Shown here in pieces: positions 49,103-59,627 of a stretch of DNA of 64,000 nt. The DNA is taken from assembly GCA_022829145.1 (NCBI GenBank), contig CM040743.1:8318646-8382645 (forward strand), in the 5' to 3' direction. Made by a program: the position numbers and the translations under genes. This DNA comes from Albula goreensis (lineage: Eukaryota; Chordata; Actinopteri; Albuliformes; Albulidae). Below the pieces are notes generated by a model. It did not search any database. It was not told the origin of the DNA and saw nothing but the letters and a program-made list of their open reading frames with translations. Position 1 is the stretch's first letter, and each line of letters opens with the position of its first letter.

Positions 49103-49387
49103 TACATGTGTCCGTGTGTTTGTAAGCGAATGTGTGCATGCGTATTTGTGTGTGAGTGCGTGTGTGTGTGTATGCATGCATGTACGTGTGTGTGTGTGTA
49201 TGTGTGTGTGTAATGTATTCACAATTGTACTAGTCAGAAAGTGTGTATGAAAAATCATGGATTTCTCATATATTTTTTTCTGCTGTAATTAATTTCAGTG
49301 ATTGGGTACATTATTGTTTGAAAATATACCTTGTCAGAAAATTCATGTTTTTTTTTTTTTTTTTTTATTTGTCAAAATTATTTTCAG

Positions 49388-49566
49388 CAAACGGGTACAT
49401 CAGTGCCAGGGCCTCTCCGGGCCTGCTCTCCGTCTCCAATGGCAACAGCCTGGGGAAAGTAGTTCCGGCCAAGTCTCCGCCCCCGCCCAGCCCTCAGATG
49501 GTGAGCAGCCGCAAGCCGGAGCTGAGGGTCATCACCTCGCAGAGCGGCAAGAGCCTGATGCAGCTG
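49388..49566 (+). CDS. mef2d: mef2d coding exon 6: transactivation region (residues 222-281)
   Basis: The 179 nt begin after TTTTCAG in phase 1, so GCA is completed across the junction, and end in phase 0 at CAGCTG|GTGAGC. The peptide ANGYISARASPGLLSVSNGN, then SLGKVVPAKSPPPP, then RKPELRVITSQSGKSLMQL, matches MEF2D (GNGYVSARASPGLLPVANGN … RKPDLRVITSQAGKGLM). The PAKSPPPP element and the RKP(D/E)LRV block are family hallmarks. The frame stays open past the donor for 42 codons, to a stop at 49690-49692. Confidence 0.97.
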
Positions 49567-50032
49567 GTGAGCGGCGCCGGCCCGTTTGGACCCGAGTCCA
49601 CAAACACAGCGTCAGCACTTTCTCATTTCATCAGTAACAACATGGCACCTAAATCCAAGAAGAACAAAGGAGCCAAGAATGCCTTTGTTTAGTAATTACA
49701 GCCAGCTCTGATTCTTTGGTTGTGAGCATCAAGCCATAGCTCTGTGGAGATTGGTATTTTGTCAACTCCAACCAAAATATTATTCTTTGGTCTCTTATGT
49801 TTTGTGTTTTTTTTTGTCCAGTCAATTTACAAACATAAAGCTTTAAATGTGGTAATTTTACATACATACTTTTTGATTTATTATGGGTGTTGTTTTGGTC
49901 AAGTTCTCTGTTTCTCATTCTAAGCAACATTTATCTTACACATATTTTCATAACTGTATAAGCAATACTAAACAATGTAAAGGAAAAGAAAATATGTTTT
50001 TCTGTTAAATCAAGACTACTTGAGCAGAAATG

Positions 50033-50110
<78 letters not shown>

Positions 50111-50803
50111 TATGTATTTTAATATATAATTTACCTACTGATGCCATAAATTATCAGTGCAGAAACTTTTTTAAAAAATCACACAATCAACTCACTCCTG
50201 CACAGTTTTCTGAACGTTGGTGTAGGGTGGGTATCCTGTTACCCTACATGTTTTTATGGTCTTAACATCAAAAGCAGCAAGATGCCAGTTCTACATTTTT
50301 GTTCCGTCAATGATCTGTCACAGGAGAGTATGCCACTACTCTAAAGATCAGCTGCAGCAGGTCCTGAGGTTGAGATATTGAGAGATTGAAACAAATTCCT
50401 GGATTCAATTCGAACAACTCCATGATATCGTAATGAAAAGCTCTTTCCTTAATGGAAAATGGTATTTAATCAAAAAAAAAAATCTGAGTAAAATCTGGCA
50501 CCATATTATAATGAAGTGACCCTGGATTCAACTCCAGGTCCAAACTGCCAAGACATTACAGCAAGCCCACTGTTACAATATGACTGATTAAGCTGGAAAG
50601 GTTTCTGTTTATTATTTTAATTGAATGTCACTTTCGCTTAATGTGACTGTGCAGTTTTGATTGAACCCAGAAGCCAGTGTGATAGCTCCAAAAAGAGAGG
50701 GTTGGGATTGGGTCTTTGTGATGAGAGACTGGTTTGGTGTAACCAAAACCCACCCCTCACTCCCTGCCCTCCCTGTCTGCCCCCACCCCTCCCACATGCA
50801 CAG
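49567..50803 (+). other. mef2d intron before the beta microexon (1.2 kb)
   Basis: After the donor the exon frame stays open to 49692. A pure (TA)n tract follows (50035-50105). The 3' end is pyrimidine-rich (CCCTGCCCTCCCTGTCTGCC) and finishes CATGCACAG. No other features were found. Confidence 0.88.
50035..50105. repeat. (TA)n microsatellite, about 70 nt
   Basis: An uninterrupted AT dinucleotide run that is self-complementary and prone to cruciform formation and length variation. Confidence 0.97.
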
Positions 50804-50824
50804 ACTGACGAGGAGCTGGAGTTG
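50804..50824 (+). CDS. mef2d: mef2d beta microexon (21 nt, TDEELEL)
   Basis: ACT GAC GAG GAG CTG GAG TTG lies between CACAG and GTGAGT, phase 0 on both sides. TDEELEL corresponds to mammalian MEF2D TEDHLDL and MEF2A SEEEELEL, the acidic beta domain. In mammals it is included in striated muscle and neurons and raises transactivation. A 21-nt exon needs intronic enhancers. The strong pyrimidine tract and consensus donor are visible, but no UGCAUG lies close by. Confidence 0.95.
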
Positions 50825-53006
50825 GTGAGTGAGGTGAATATCTTTCTGCTGACTTTTGTGTGTGTGTCACCATGACCACCATGTAGGTTCATTCACCAGC
50901 CATTCGCGCACGGTTTTGACACCACGGAACGCAAACGCGCACATGTACGTGTGCGACTCGCTGACGCAGATATCAGTGGTGAAGCCAATCAGGAATCCAA
51001 GTGAACTTCCCAATATGCAACTTGCTCTTGATATTCGTAATACAGAAAAAAAACAGTGAATTACTAGCACGTTTGCCTCAGAGAACTGTTCCTTATCGCT
51101 CAGCCGACATGTGAGATAGCCGTGGATGGTGTAAGCGCTGCAGCAGCTCTCTGTAACACCAGGGCGACAGGGGTGCAGGCTTTACCGCCCTCGGGGCAGC
51201 CCAGCCCAGCCCAGCCTTTGGTGGAGGAGGTCCTGAAGAGCGTCATTAGCGATGTGGGCTGTGACCCCATCAGTCTCTCCTGTCCTCCAGGCCCTTTGCT
51301 AGGCTATCATTTGTATGTGTTTGTGCGTATGTGTGTGTGTGCGTGTGTGCCAGCATGTTGCGGCAGGTTCATCTCGTTCGGGTGGACTGGAAGCATTCTT
51401 TATGATGTATAATGCAGGCGTGTGTTTTTTGGCATCTTAACTCCCCCGCCCCGCCACCGTGAGGTCGTCAGGCGTGCCAGTTTTTGGAACATCCACGCGC
51501 ACTTACAGTGCCTTAATGCTCCATTTGGGTAGCAGCATTGCTCTGTCCCAGTTGTCTATTAACACTGAAACACACATACACAATTTCAGTTTTGTATTTC
51601 AGAGTTACAGCCAGGTTTGGTCCATGGTTAGACCGACTGCGTACCGTGTAACTGCAAGTGTGTGTTTCATAAGTGCTATATAGATCAGGTGTGTACCTGC
51701 AATTAATCTTTTGATACTGGTGTAGGGTCTGAATTAGGGCAGAGATTAAGGACAGGGTTCTGGATGGGGGTAGGATTAGATATAACAGCCACAAATTGGG
51801 GGGTGAGGGGTGATGTAACAACTTAATAATTACAATTCTACACACATGAATCCTACACTGAGGTCACATGGTAATCTAAGTAATGAAATTGAGACAGAAA
51901 ATATCTGTTGTCACAATATCCTGTATTTCTTGTTGACCATTGATTGATATGGATTTTAGTTTAGAGCTGCTTTTTGTGTCATATTCATTTAGTTTGTATT
52001 TTGCAAACATTGCATTTGTGCAGTTTGTAATTTTAAGAACTTGGTTCACAGTTAACAAGATGAAACAACATGGTAAGATGAGTAGGAACCATGCATTACA
52101 TGTTGCTAATCGATTGTTATCTAATACTATTTCTCATGTAACATATTTGATTAGTTTGTGTTTTACAGCCATTTGGTTCAGTGAGTGGATCGGTTTTTAA
52201 CAGAGCTTGTTCAGAAAGAGCGGGTGAGGAGTCAGGTGCTCCAAAGGGCCTCCCACGGTGAGGCAGCTCGCCCCGGCCCAGGCCCACACGCAGCGGCTCG
52301 TTCCCCAGCTACGGCTCCGCTACGCCAGGCCTCCCGCCCACACCCCGCTGGGTCACCGCTCCAGCACAGGGGAGATGCGGGAGCATGAATAATGAAACGC
52401 TGCAACGTGGCAGTGCAATACGAAAATAATGCGTCCTCTCCGAGTCTCCCCACACCCTCGCTCTGCACCGCTGCGTCCAGGCACGTCTGCCATGGACAGC
52501 CCACATGCGCGCCCTTTCAGGGAACATGCTAATCTAGAGCGGTAATGTAGAGCGCTAATCTAGAGCGCTGAAATGGCATTTGTGGTGAGCACTTACACAA
52601 CACAGCCAAGGTATGCTCTCTGGTCATTGTTTCATTCTCATGGATCTCTGTGTCTGTGAAGAAATGGGAGATAAAGCATGACTGAAAACTCACTCAGGGA
52701 AACCCTGTCAGTTGAAAGCATTCCCATGTTTGTAATGTTTTTTTTTGTTGCATTGACATGAGTCTATGGGTCCTGAGTGCTTTGAAAAATTGTGCACGTC
52801 CACTGTGTATTGGCATGGCCATTAAGTAAGCGTTAGACAATCACAAAGCCATTCTCACAAGACTGTGCAGAATGTAGCCGGTGGTGTGTTACTGTCGTGT
52901 GTTTGTGACTGATGAGCTGCTGTGAGACCTCTGAGATCACTGGCCCTCCTCTGCCTCTCCTCTCTTAACCCCCTCTCTGTCTCTCTCGCTCTCTCTTTTC
53001 TCCCAG
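50825..53006 (+). other. mef2d intron after the beta microexon (2.2 kb)
   Basis: No coding signal, and mostly unique sequence. There is a short TG-rich stretch at about 51320-51350 and a CpG-containing segment at 52255-52390. The 3' end is a CT-rich polypyrimidine tract ending TTCTCCCAG. Confidence 0.87.
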
Positions 53007-53133
53007 AATCCTCAGCGGTTGGGCGGCGCTCAGGTGGCGCAGACTCTCACCACGCCGGTGGTCTCCGTGGCGACACCCAGCCTCCTGACACAGGGACTGC
53101 CCTTCTCCGCCATGCCGACCGCCTACAACACAG
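53007..53133 (+). CDS. mef2d: mef2d coding exon 8 (residues 289-330)
   Basis: The 127 nt begin in phase 0 after TTCTCCCAG and end in phase 1 (ACA G|GTGAGG). The peptide NPQRLGGAQVAQTLTTPVVS, then VATPSLLTQGLPFSAMPTAYNT, matches MEF2D/MEF2A (NTQR/NAQRL … TTPVVSVATPSLLSQGLPFSSMPTAYNT). It lies in the central transactivation domain directly after beta. Confidence 0.97.
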
Positions 53134-55069
53134 GTGAGGCCCACAGCTGAGCAAAGCAAAGCATCGGGTCATGCGCCACAAGCTAAAAAAATCTTTCCTT
53201 TGGTCAGTGTGGAAAAGGTTATTAGACAGCATGTAGAAGCTGATTTTCTTCAGGCTGAGCTGGTGCTGCATTGTTGGTACTGTGGCTGACCTCGTATGCA
53301 ACCGATGGTGCATAAAGGGCCCGGTAAGAGTGGGGACACGATCACATGCCCTCACCCTAGTCCAGCGCTGGCATCATGGTGACCCCCCCCCCCTGTCACC
53401 CCGTGACCTCCCAGTGCACCCCAGAGCTCCATCTTTGGTCCAGGGCATTTCTGAGTCAGCGCTGAGGACGCCCCTCGGGTCCCTGACCCCTGGAACTTCC
53501 TGATCTTGGCCGGGCTCACGCACTGGGACGTCGCTCTGGGGCACGTTTTTGTGCCATCTGGGGCGTGACCCGCCCCCCCAGGGCGACGCAGTAGCAGAAG
53601 AGTGGCGGAAGCCTGCAATTGGCTGCAGGGCCACAGTTCTGCTGCTAGCAGACCATTAGTGCATTACATTTGAGTACAGCTCAGAGGTATAAACCTTAGC
53701 CTCGGCTATGCTGTATTACGCCCTGCTTTGCGAATTTCGCCACAGGAGGGCACAGTTTAGCCAAATATAACAATAATTTGTTATTGTTTTTTTGACATGC
53801 GTGTTGGACATAAAGCCTGGCTGCTCTAATTAAATTGCCCTTCTGTTCATTTTTCAGGAAATAAACACAGCACAAAATGTTCACTTACATTCTGTTATCC
53901 TGGGTTATGCCCCTCATGAGAATGTAGAAAGTGCAACAAATTGGAAAGTTTCTGCTTCAGTGAAATGGCACTGAAGATAGTGCAAAGACTTGAGAATACA
54001 TAGCTGAGTGTGTCTAGGGAATCGGTGATCACATTATCAGGTTCAAAAGTGTATTAATTTTGACTTAGACTTAGCACAGAGAGGTCTCTAGTCAATCACT
54101 GACATTTTTAGAAAATCAGACTGAAAATTAAACGCTGTTGTGAAACCCATTGACTTTCCAGATTATATGTCTGAATGAAAGTTTTTACCATCACAAGACA
54201 AGCATATTTGCTTGTTAGCTTGCTGAATTAAATGACTGTATTACATACAACAATGCAAGGCAATACTTGCGGGTCTTGCCTGCTCTTATTAATTGCTGAT
54301 TTATTAGCATAATTTTCTAACCTTTCCATCTGGCCCATCTGGCCCTGCAGCTGGGTGTCCATCAGTTAGCTGCAGATTGTCAGCTACAGCACAGTGAAAC
54401 AGTACATCATGTTATACTCTGAAGGCACTGTAGTACAAATAAACCACTGCTCTAAGTGCAGGAAATTGTAAGATGTTCCGTTTGAGGCACCAAGTTTCAG
54501 TATTCAGAGTATTCTTAAGCATTGTCCGCTGCCATGGTAGCCCTCAACTAAAGACAAGTTGGAACTGTAGCCAGTGGCAACGGTACCTCAGGTAGTCAAC
54601 CTGCGGGTGCCACAAACCTTTTGCTACAAGATATGCAATGCCTCTAATATACGCAAGATACAGTCAGTAATTTCCTGTGCCCACTATTTCCCATTTAATT
54701 ATTTTTCAATGTGCTATGTCAATGCACAGAATGACAGTATACTTTTGGAAGCTATAGAATTTGGTCATGGCTAATTTGCATATGCAACCTTGTTTCCACT
54801 TCCTGACTATCTGAATTGCTTGCCCTAAGATGGTTCCCTCTTTCATCTGCCTTCTCTTCCTGTCCCTCCTTTCTTTTCTTGTGTACTTCTGTATCTGTAG
54901 TCTATTCATTATTGCAATTCAACATGTACATATTCACTTTCATTTTTTCCAGCACTAAAATGACTGAATATGTATTAAACGTATTATATAAAGGAGATGG
55001 AACTTGAATATTCATAGAAGGAATAAATATCAAATGTTTTTTTTCTTTCTTCTTCTTTTAATCCTCCAG
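53134..55069 (+). other. mef2d intron (1.9 kb)
   Basis: No recognisable coding sequence. The first 500 nt are C/G-rich, and the remainder is AT-rich unique sequence. The acceptor is CTTCTTTTAATCCTCCAG, with TTTTAAT as a likely branch region. Confidence 0.87.
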
Positions 55070-55206
55070 ACTATCAGTTGACAAGTGCGGATATAACGGC
55101 TCTTCAGGCTTTTACATCGCCGGCTGCCTTGTCACTAGGCAACGTGTCATGGCAACAGCAGCAGCAGCAGTCTGTTTCCCAGCAACAGCCACAACAGCAA
55201 CAGCAG

Positions 55207-55237
<31 letters not shown>

Positions 55238-55265
55238 TCAGCCTGGCATCGCTCAGCAACTTGGT
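55070..55265 (+). CDS. mef2d: mef2d coding exon 9: poly-glutamine exon (residues 331-395)
   Basis: The 196 nt enter in phase 1 (G|AC, Asp331) and leave in phase 2 (TTG GT|GTAAGT). The peptide DYQLTSADITALQAFTSPAA, then LSLGNVSWQ, matches MEF2D DYQLTSAELSSLPAFSSPGGLSLGNV. Next come Q359-364, SVS, QQQ, P and a Q15 run (372-386) coded by mixed CAG/CAA, then LSLASLSNL. The mixed codons make the tract less slippage-prone than pure CAG. The donor was placed at GTAAGT rather than the overlapping GTGTAA. Confidence 0.95.
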
Positions 55266-55960
55266 GTAAGTCCACCACCCCATCTCACAGCACAGCGGCC
55301 CCTTGCAGCAGTCCTCCTGTACTGCAGTTCTAATCGCCAACCTTGCAGCCATGCGATACCCCAGCCACTACACTCTGAAAGTGAAATCATACTGTGTGCA
55401 CCAGCCTCCATGTGACCCACATGGAAGCCTTTTCTTTTGGGTCTCTTTTGTTTTGGATGGGATCACCCAACATCAGTTAAACACATTAAACCACAACACA
55501 TTTCCATTCAACCCACCTGATTTTGTTTTTTTTTTTTCACACTGAAAAAAAATATTAAAACAAATTCTCATTATCATTGGACTGAAATATGTCTACATGG
55601 AGCTTTTGCCAGATTTTGCCTGAATGTTAAGAGGTTAGCATTACCACGTCTATGCCCCTCTGCATTTGCGGCCCCACAGCCTGTGTTGCTTTTTACCACC
55701 ACTAGGTGGAGACATTTTCCCACTTTCTCATAACACAGAGCTGTGTTAGTGCAGTCTCTAAGGTGGTGCTGATGACCTAAATTCAGGCCCGGCTTCCTCC
55801 TGTGCCTCACACATACAGGATACTGGTTCCCAGTACCCGGGGCTTGTCTATGGAGGACAGGACAGGTGGGTGGTGCAGGTACAAGGCGAAGCGCCATAGC
55901 TACAGTGCGCGCTCAGTGGGCCAGCGTAACGGCATGTGTGTGTTCTCTTTTGTTCCACAG
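55266..55960 (+). other. mef2d intron before the 69-nt cassette (0.7 kb)
   Basis: Unique sequence with no coding signal. The 3' end reads TGTTCTCTTTTGTTCCACAG, a good acceptor, with CGTAAC about 31 nt upstream as a possible branch point. Confidence 0.75.
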
Positions 55961-56029
55961 CATGTGGGGCGCGGACAAACAGAGCGTGGAGGTGTCTAAC
56001 TGCATCTCCAGTATCGCTGCCAACCTGAG
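55961..56029 (+). CDS. mef2d: Candidate mef2d cassette exon (69 nt, 23 codons)
   Basis: The borders are GTTCCACAG|CATG and CCTGAG|GTGAAT. The exon enters and leaves in phase 2, so both inclusion and skipping keep the frame. Inclusion gives NL-V-MWGADKQSVEVSNCISSIAAN-LR before PVAHIPHG; skipping gives NL-V-PVAHIPHG. There is no internal stop. I do not recall this peptide from mammalian MEF2D, whose corresponding region runs straight from SNLIPG into the SIKSEPVSP exon. It may be an alternative exon of fish or other non-mammalian vertebrates, or a false positive. Confidence 0.6.
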
Positions 56030-57979
56030 GTGAATCCCTGTCGCACCTTGTGGTGTCACGCTTCTTGTCTTGTCATTTTTTTTTCTCTGTGCGTTTCCAA
56101 ATGGGAGTTGACCCTCCCACCGAAATCCATTTTACAAAAAATCTTAAATTACTATTTTATTGCCACATGCTACACTGTGGACATTTTCCAGGAGGGAAAT
56201 CCTGGAAAAAACACATTTGAGTGAATGTGGGGAAAAACTGTAAAATAAATCCAGGACCCTGTTACAAGGCAACCAAGCTGAACTGGATGTCCATAATATA
56301 TAATATAGATATAACATAGCTGGAGAGCTCACCCATGACACCCTGAAACGGAGGCCTTTTTCCAGTGGAACATAGGCAAGATTGTTCGCTTCATTAAAAG
56401 GTTTATATTAATGGAGAAGTTGAAAGAGAAGAATAGGGAAGTTCTAAAGTGTTTCCATGGCACTTCTCACATTAAGTCAAGGATTCCCCCAATAAAACGT
56501 ATCCTGTGTCTTCTGAAGCACGGCTTTCTGTACCACAGCGCACTTCAAACACTACACTCCTCACCTCGGTCTGGTTGGGCGCGTTGTTATTCGTTATCTC
56601 CAGTAGCCCATTAGAATCACTGGAAACAGCTACTACTGTGCAGCACTGAAAGGTCAGGCCATGTCAGATCAGTTCAGGTGCGTCTAGGACAGTCCTGTCA
56701 GAGGAGGGCCAGTGTGGGCCCTGGCATTCGTTCCAGCCCATAATTAAAACCCTATATCCCTCTGTGCCAACTCAGCATGGTCCAAGGCCTTAATTATTTG
56801 ACTCAGCTGGCTTGAGGAAAACATTACTTCAGCCACGTTGACCCTTCTGAAATTCAGAGTGAGTGTATACAGGTGTTACAGGCAAAGGCGTAGTACATTT
56901 AAAAGTCAGGTATAAGTGAGTTTCAGGTATAGGATTTGTGTAATCTAAGATTATGAGTTAGTGTATTTCAGATGTAGATTTGGTACACTGTAAGGTCAGG
57001 TGTGTGTGTGTGTGTTATAGGTGTAGGTGTGATGAAGTTTAAGGCCAGGAAGTCTTACCCTGTGTTCTATAGCTGCATGTGTCCTGTTTTTGATAGGGGA
57101 GCACTACTGTTTTGAGAATCCAGGTTGCAGAGTAGCCTTCTCACAGCGCATAATGCAGGTCACCATGGGTAGACACACCGCCGACAGCGCTGGCCTCTTC
57201 TCATCGCAGACTTAATCTAACACGAGGAAACACAGGCCAAGTCTCTGCTCCATGTCGTTCTTCGTCGTGCGTCAAGCGAGTGTATCGCGGGTGTCTACTG
57301 TATGTAAGGGCCAATCGGTCCCAGTTTTGTAAGGACCACTTTCTCATGTATAGGCTGAGCATTTGGAGCTCTCAGAAAGTTGTCTGTTGGCCCGCTACTT
57401 GGGTTTCCGACCTGTAGCACATACCCCAGTGCATGCTGTATTCACAGGTCGTCTGAAGTCATGTGGCCTGCTGTGGCTTGAAAGAGCCCTGATGGATGTG
57501 GAATTAAATATTAAAATAAAACGTACTATCAATATAAGAATAGGGACTGCAGCACCTAATAACAAAGGGGTCGGTATACAGATAACTGTAGATTTTGAAA
57601 CGTATCCCAGAGAGGAGGAGAGGGCAGGAGAGAAGGAAGACCACTCGAATCGTCTCTGTGGCAGTGTCTGTCTGCGTCCGTGTTTTCCGGTCTCACCAAA
57701 CGGACCGCCCGTTTTGCGTTGGTGTCCGGCTTGGTGGTGACCCGCAGCAGTGTCGGTGTCCCTTTGTGTGCGTCCATTTGTGCGTCTCGTTCCACACAGA
57801 GCTGCGTGTAACCTACAGCAGCACTGCCCCTGTACAAGGCTACAGGTAGATCAGTGGAGAGAGACGACTCAGCTGTTAGTGCAACCAGACTTTAGTAATT
57901 TAGTGAAGTGGAGAGAGTCGGGGGCTGACCTTCAGCTCCTGTGGTCCTGATCTGGTCCCTAGGAAGTAGTTACAGGGGG

Positions 57980-58212
57980 TTCTTTTCGTTCTTTCTCTCT
58001 CTCACTCTCTTTTCCTTCCCTTTTTATTTAAACTTTTTGCCTTCACTCTTTTTTCTTTCTCTGTCTCTTTCTCTCCTCTCTCTCTTTCTCTCTCTGCTCT
58101 CTCTTTCTCTGCTCTCTCTCTCTGTCTTTCTCTCCTCTCTCTCTTTCTCTCTCTTTCTCTCTCAGCTCTCTCTTTCTCTGCTCTCTCTCTCTCTCTGTCT
58201 TTCTCTCCGGTG
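57980..58212 (+). repeat. Pyrimidine-rich (CT)n/(TTTCTC)n tract
   Basis: About 230 nt of the sense strand is nearly pure C and T, with recurring CTCTCTTTCTCTGCTCTC units. Confidence 0.9.
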
Positions 58213-58519
58213 TTGAATGCCTCATTTCTTTTTCTCGCCCCCTGACAGCATGACCTCGCAGTCAAACTTGCTCTTGGGCAGGGAGGAGTGGCTGAACCGG
58301 TACCGTATGAGTGTATTACTCTCCTGTATTCCCATCCCATGATCCCATGCGCTTCCAGCTACTGTCAGCTTGACACCTGTCCGTCCCCATGGCAACAAGT
58401 CTCCCATTAGCACCCTCATCCAAAGAAAAAAAAGAGAATCACTTCCATAACTGACTGACCATTTCATGCCTGCTCTGGTGCGCAGAGTCCTCATTGAAGT
58501 GTGTCCCAGGATCCATCTG

Positions 58520-58745
58520 GAGCTGTGGGGGGTGGAGGGTGTGGGGGGTGGGGTGGGGTGGGGTTGGGTGGGGTTGGGTGGGGATTGGGGGGTTGGGTGT
58601 GAGGGCTGGGGTTAGGTGTGGGTGTGAGGGGTGTGGGGGGATGGGGTGGGGTGTGAGGTGGAGGGTGGGGTTGGGTTGGGTGGGGGATGGGATGGGATGG
58701 GGTGGGGGGTGTGGGGTTGGGTGTGGGGTTGGGTGTGGGTGTCTG
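58520..58745 (+). repeat. G-rich GGGGTTGGGTGGGG-type repeat block
   Basis: Over about 225 nt the sense strand consists mostly of G runs of 3-6 separated by T, TGT or A (GGGTGGGGTTGGGTGGGG and variants). It contains many possible four-G-run sets and is therefore a strong G-quadruplex candidate in DNA and in the pre-mRNA. Confidence 0.9.
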
Positions 58746-58934
58746 TGGAAGATCAGAGCTGTGTGATCAAGAGTGGGAAACGGGGTACAGCGTCATCACG
58801 ACTAACGCCTTTTCTGTGGAATGAAGCTGAGCGCTGTGTGACAGGCTGTTTTTACCCCTCATGGAATGTGGCGGTGTGCTCATTATGGGTTGTCTCTTGA
58901 GGGGACGTGTCATTGGCTCAGACCTGCAGTGAGC

Positions 58935-59135
58935 CACGCCCTCATCCCTGTGCTCTCTCTGTTTCTCTTTCTCTCTCTGTCTCTCTTCGTCTGTCGTTTT
59001 CATATGTCTTTTCCTCTCCCTTTGCTTCTCTTTCTCTCTCAATGTTTCTGTCTCTCTGTACATCTCTCATTGTATCTTCCAAATTCAAAATTCAATCTGT
59101 CTCTCTGTCAGTGCATCACTTATCTCTCTCTGTGG

Positions 59136-59171
<36 letters not shown>

Positions 59172-59219
59172 TTCTGTGTCTCTCGCTCATCTCTCTTATC
59201 TCCCCCTCCTGTTCCTGAC
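58935..59219 (+). other. Extended polypyrimidine region of the terminal acceptor
   Basis: CT-rich sequence, including a pure (TC)n run around 59140-59166, continues for nearly 300 nt up to CTGACAG|G at 59221. Like the region before coding exon 2, it is much longer than an acceptor needs. Confidence 0.8.
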
Positions 59220-59221
59220 AG

Positions 59222-59627
59222 GCCTGTAGCTCACATACCTCATGGTGCCACGCTGACCGTCAACACCAACCCCAACGTGAGCATCAAGTCTGAGCCCGTG
59301 TCACCCAACCGCGACCGGAGCACGCCCTGCACCTCGTCTGCCTCCTCCGCCAGCGTGCTGACCGTGGCCCCCGGGGGCCAGTTCCCAGGGGCCCTGCGGC
59401 TGGAGCCCACCCAGGGCCGTTCGCCCGTCGACAGCCTCAGCAGCAACGGCAGCTCGTACGAGGGGAGCGACCGCGACGACGGCGGCCAGCCCCAGCAGGC
59501 CCAGGCCCAGGCCCAGCCTCGGCCACCCGACTTCGGCCCCGCTATGGCCCTCCTCAGGCCGTCCGCGGAGGCCGAGCAGGAGGCCGCCAACGTCAAGCGC
59601 ATGAGACTGGACACTTGGGCCACATAG
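59222..59627 (+). CDS. mef2d: mef2d terminal coding exon (residues 397-530, stop TAG)
   Basis: The exon enters in phase 2 and ends at TAG 59625-59627. It starts PVAHIPHGATLTVNTNPNVS, then IKSEPVSPNRDRS, which is the phospho-dependent SUMO motif (psi-K-x-E-x-x-S-P): K418, S423. In mammals Cdk5 phosphorylation of the equivalent serine directs SUMOylation and repression. Next is QGRSPVDSLSSNGSSYEGSD (residues 460-479), resembling the MEF2A/C gamma region. A Q/A-rich insert is followed by DFGPAMALLRP and the C-terminal nuclear localisation signal KRMR (521-524) in VKRMRLDTWAT. Confidence 0.97.

Larger units (their letters stand above)
44011..49387 (+). other. mef2d intron (5.4 kb)
   Basis: No coding sequence is recognisable. 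Contents include a SINE (44256), an AATTAATG/TTAATTGATG-rich segment at about 44730-44790 with homeodomain-like sites, a perfect palindromic CRE (47555), a (GGGA)n run (47624), CT runs at about 48505-48550, (GAGT)n (49068) and a T-run before the acceptor TTTTCAG. Confidence 0.88.
56030..59221 (+). other. mef2d last intron (3.2 kb)
   Basis: No recognisable coding sequence. Contents include degenerate 'aggt(g)tag' repeats at 56850-57050, a pyrimidine tract (57980-58210), a G-rich block (58520-58745) and a second pyrimidine tract running into the acceptor TTCCTGACAG. Confidence 0.88.

Noticed and set aside
50825-51200. RBFOX (UGCAUG) enhancers next to the beta and alpha-2 exons, as expected from mammalian MEF2D splicing.
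   Set aside because: No UGCAUG was seen within about 400 nt downstream of either exon. The nearest ones after alpha-2 are about 1.4-1.7 kb away (near 37377 and 37689), too distal to claim.
58866-59627. A 253-codon frame ending at the MEF2D stop.
   Set aside because: The first 119 or so codons are CT-rich intron. The true exon starts after CTGACAG at 59222, as homology to MEF2D begins there.
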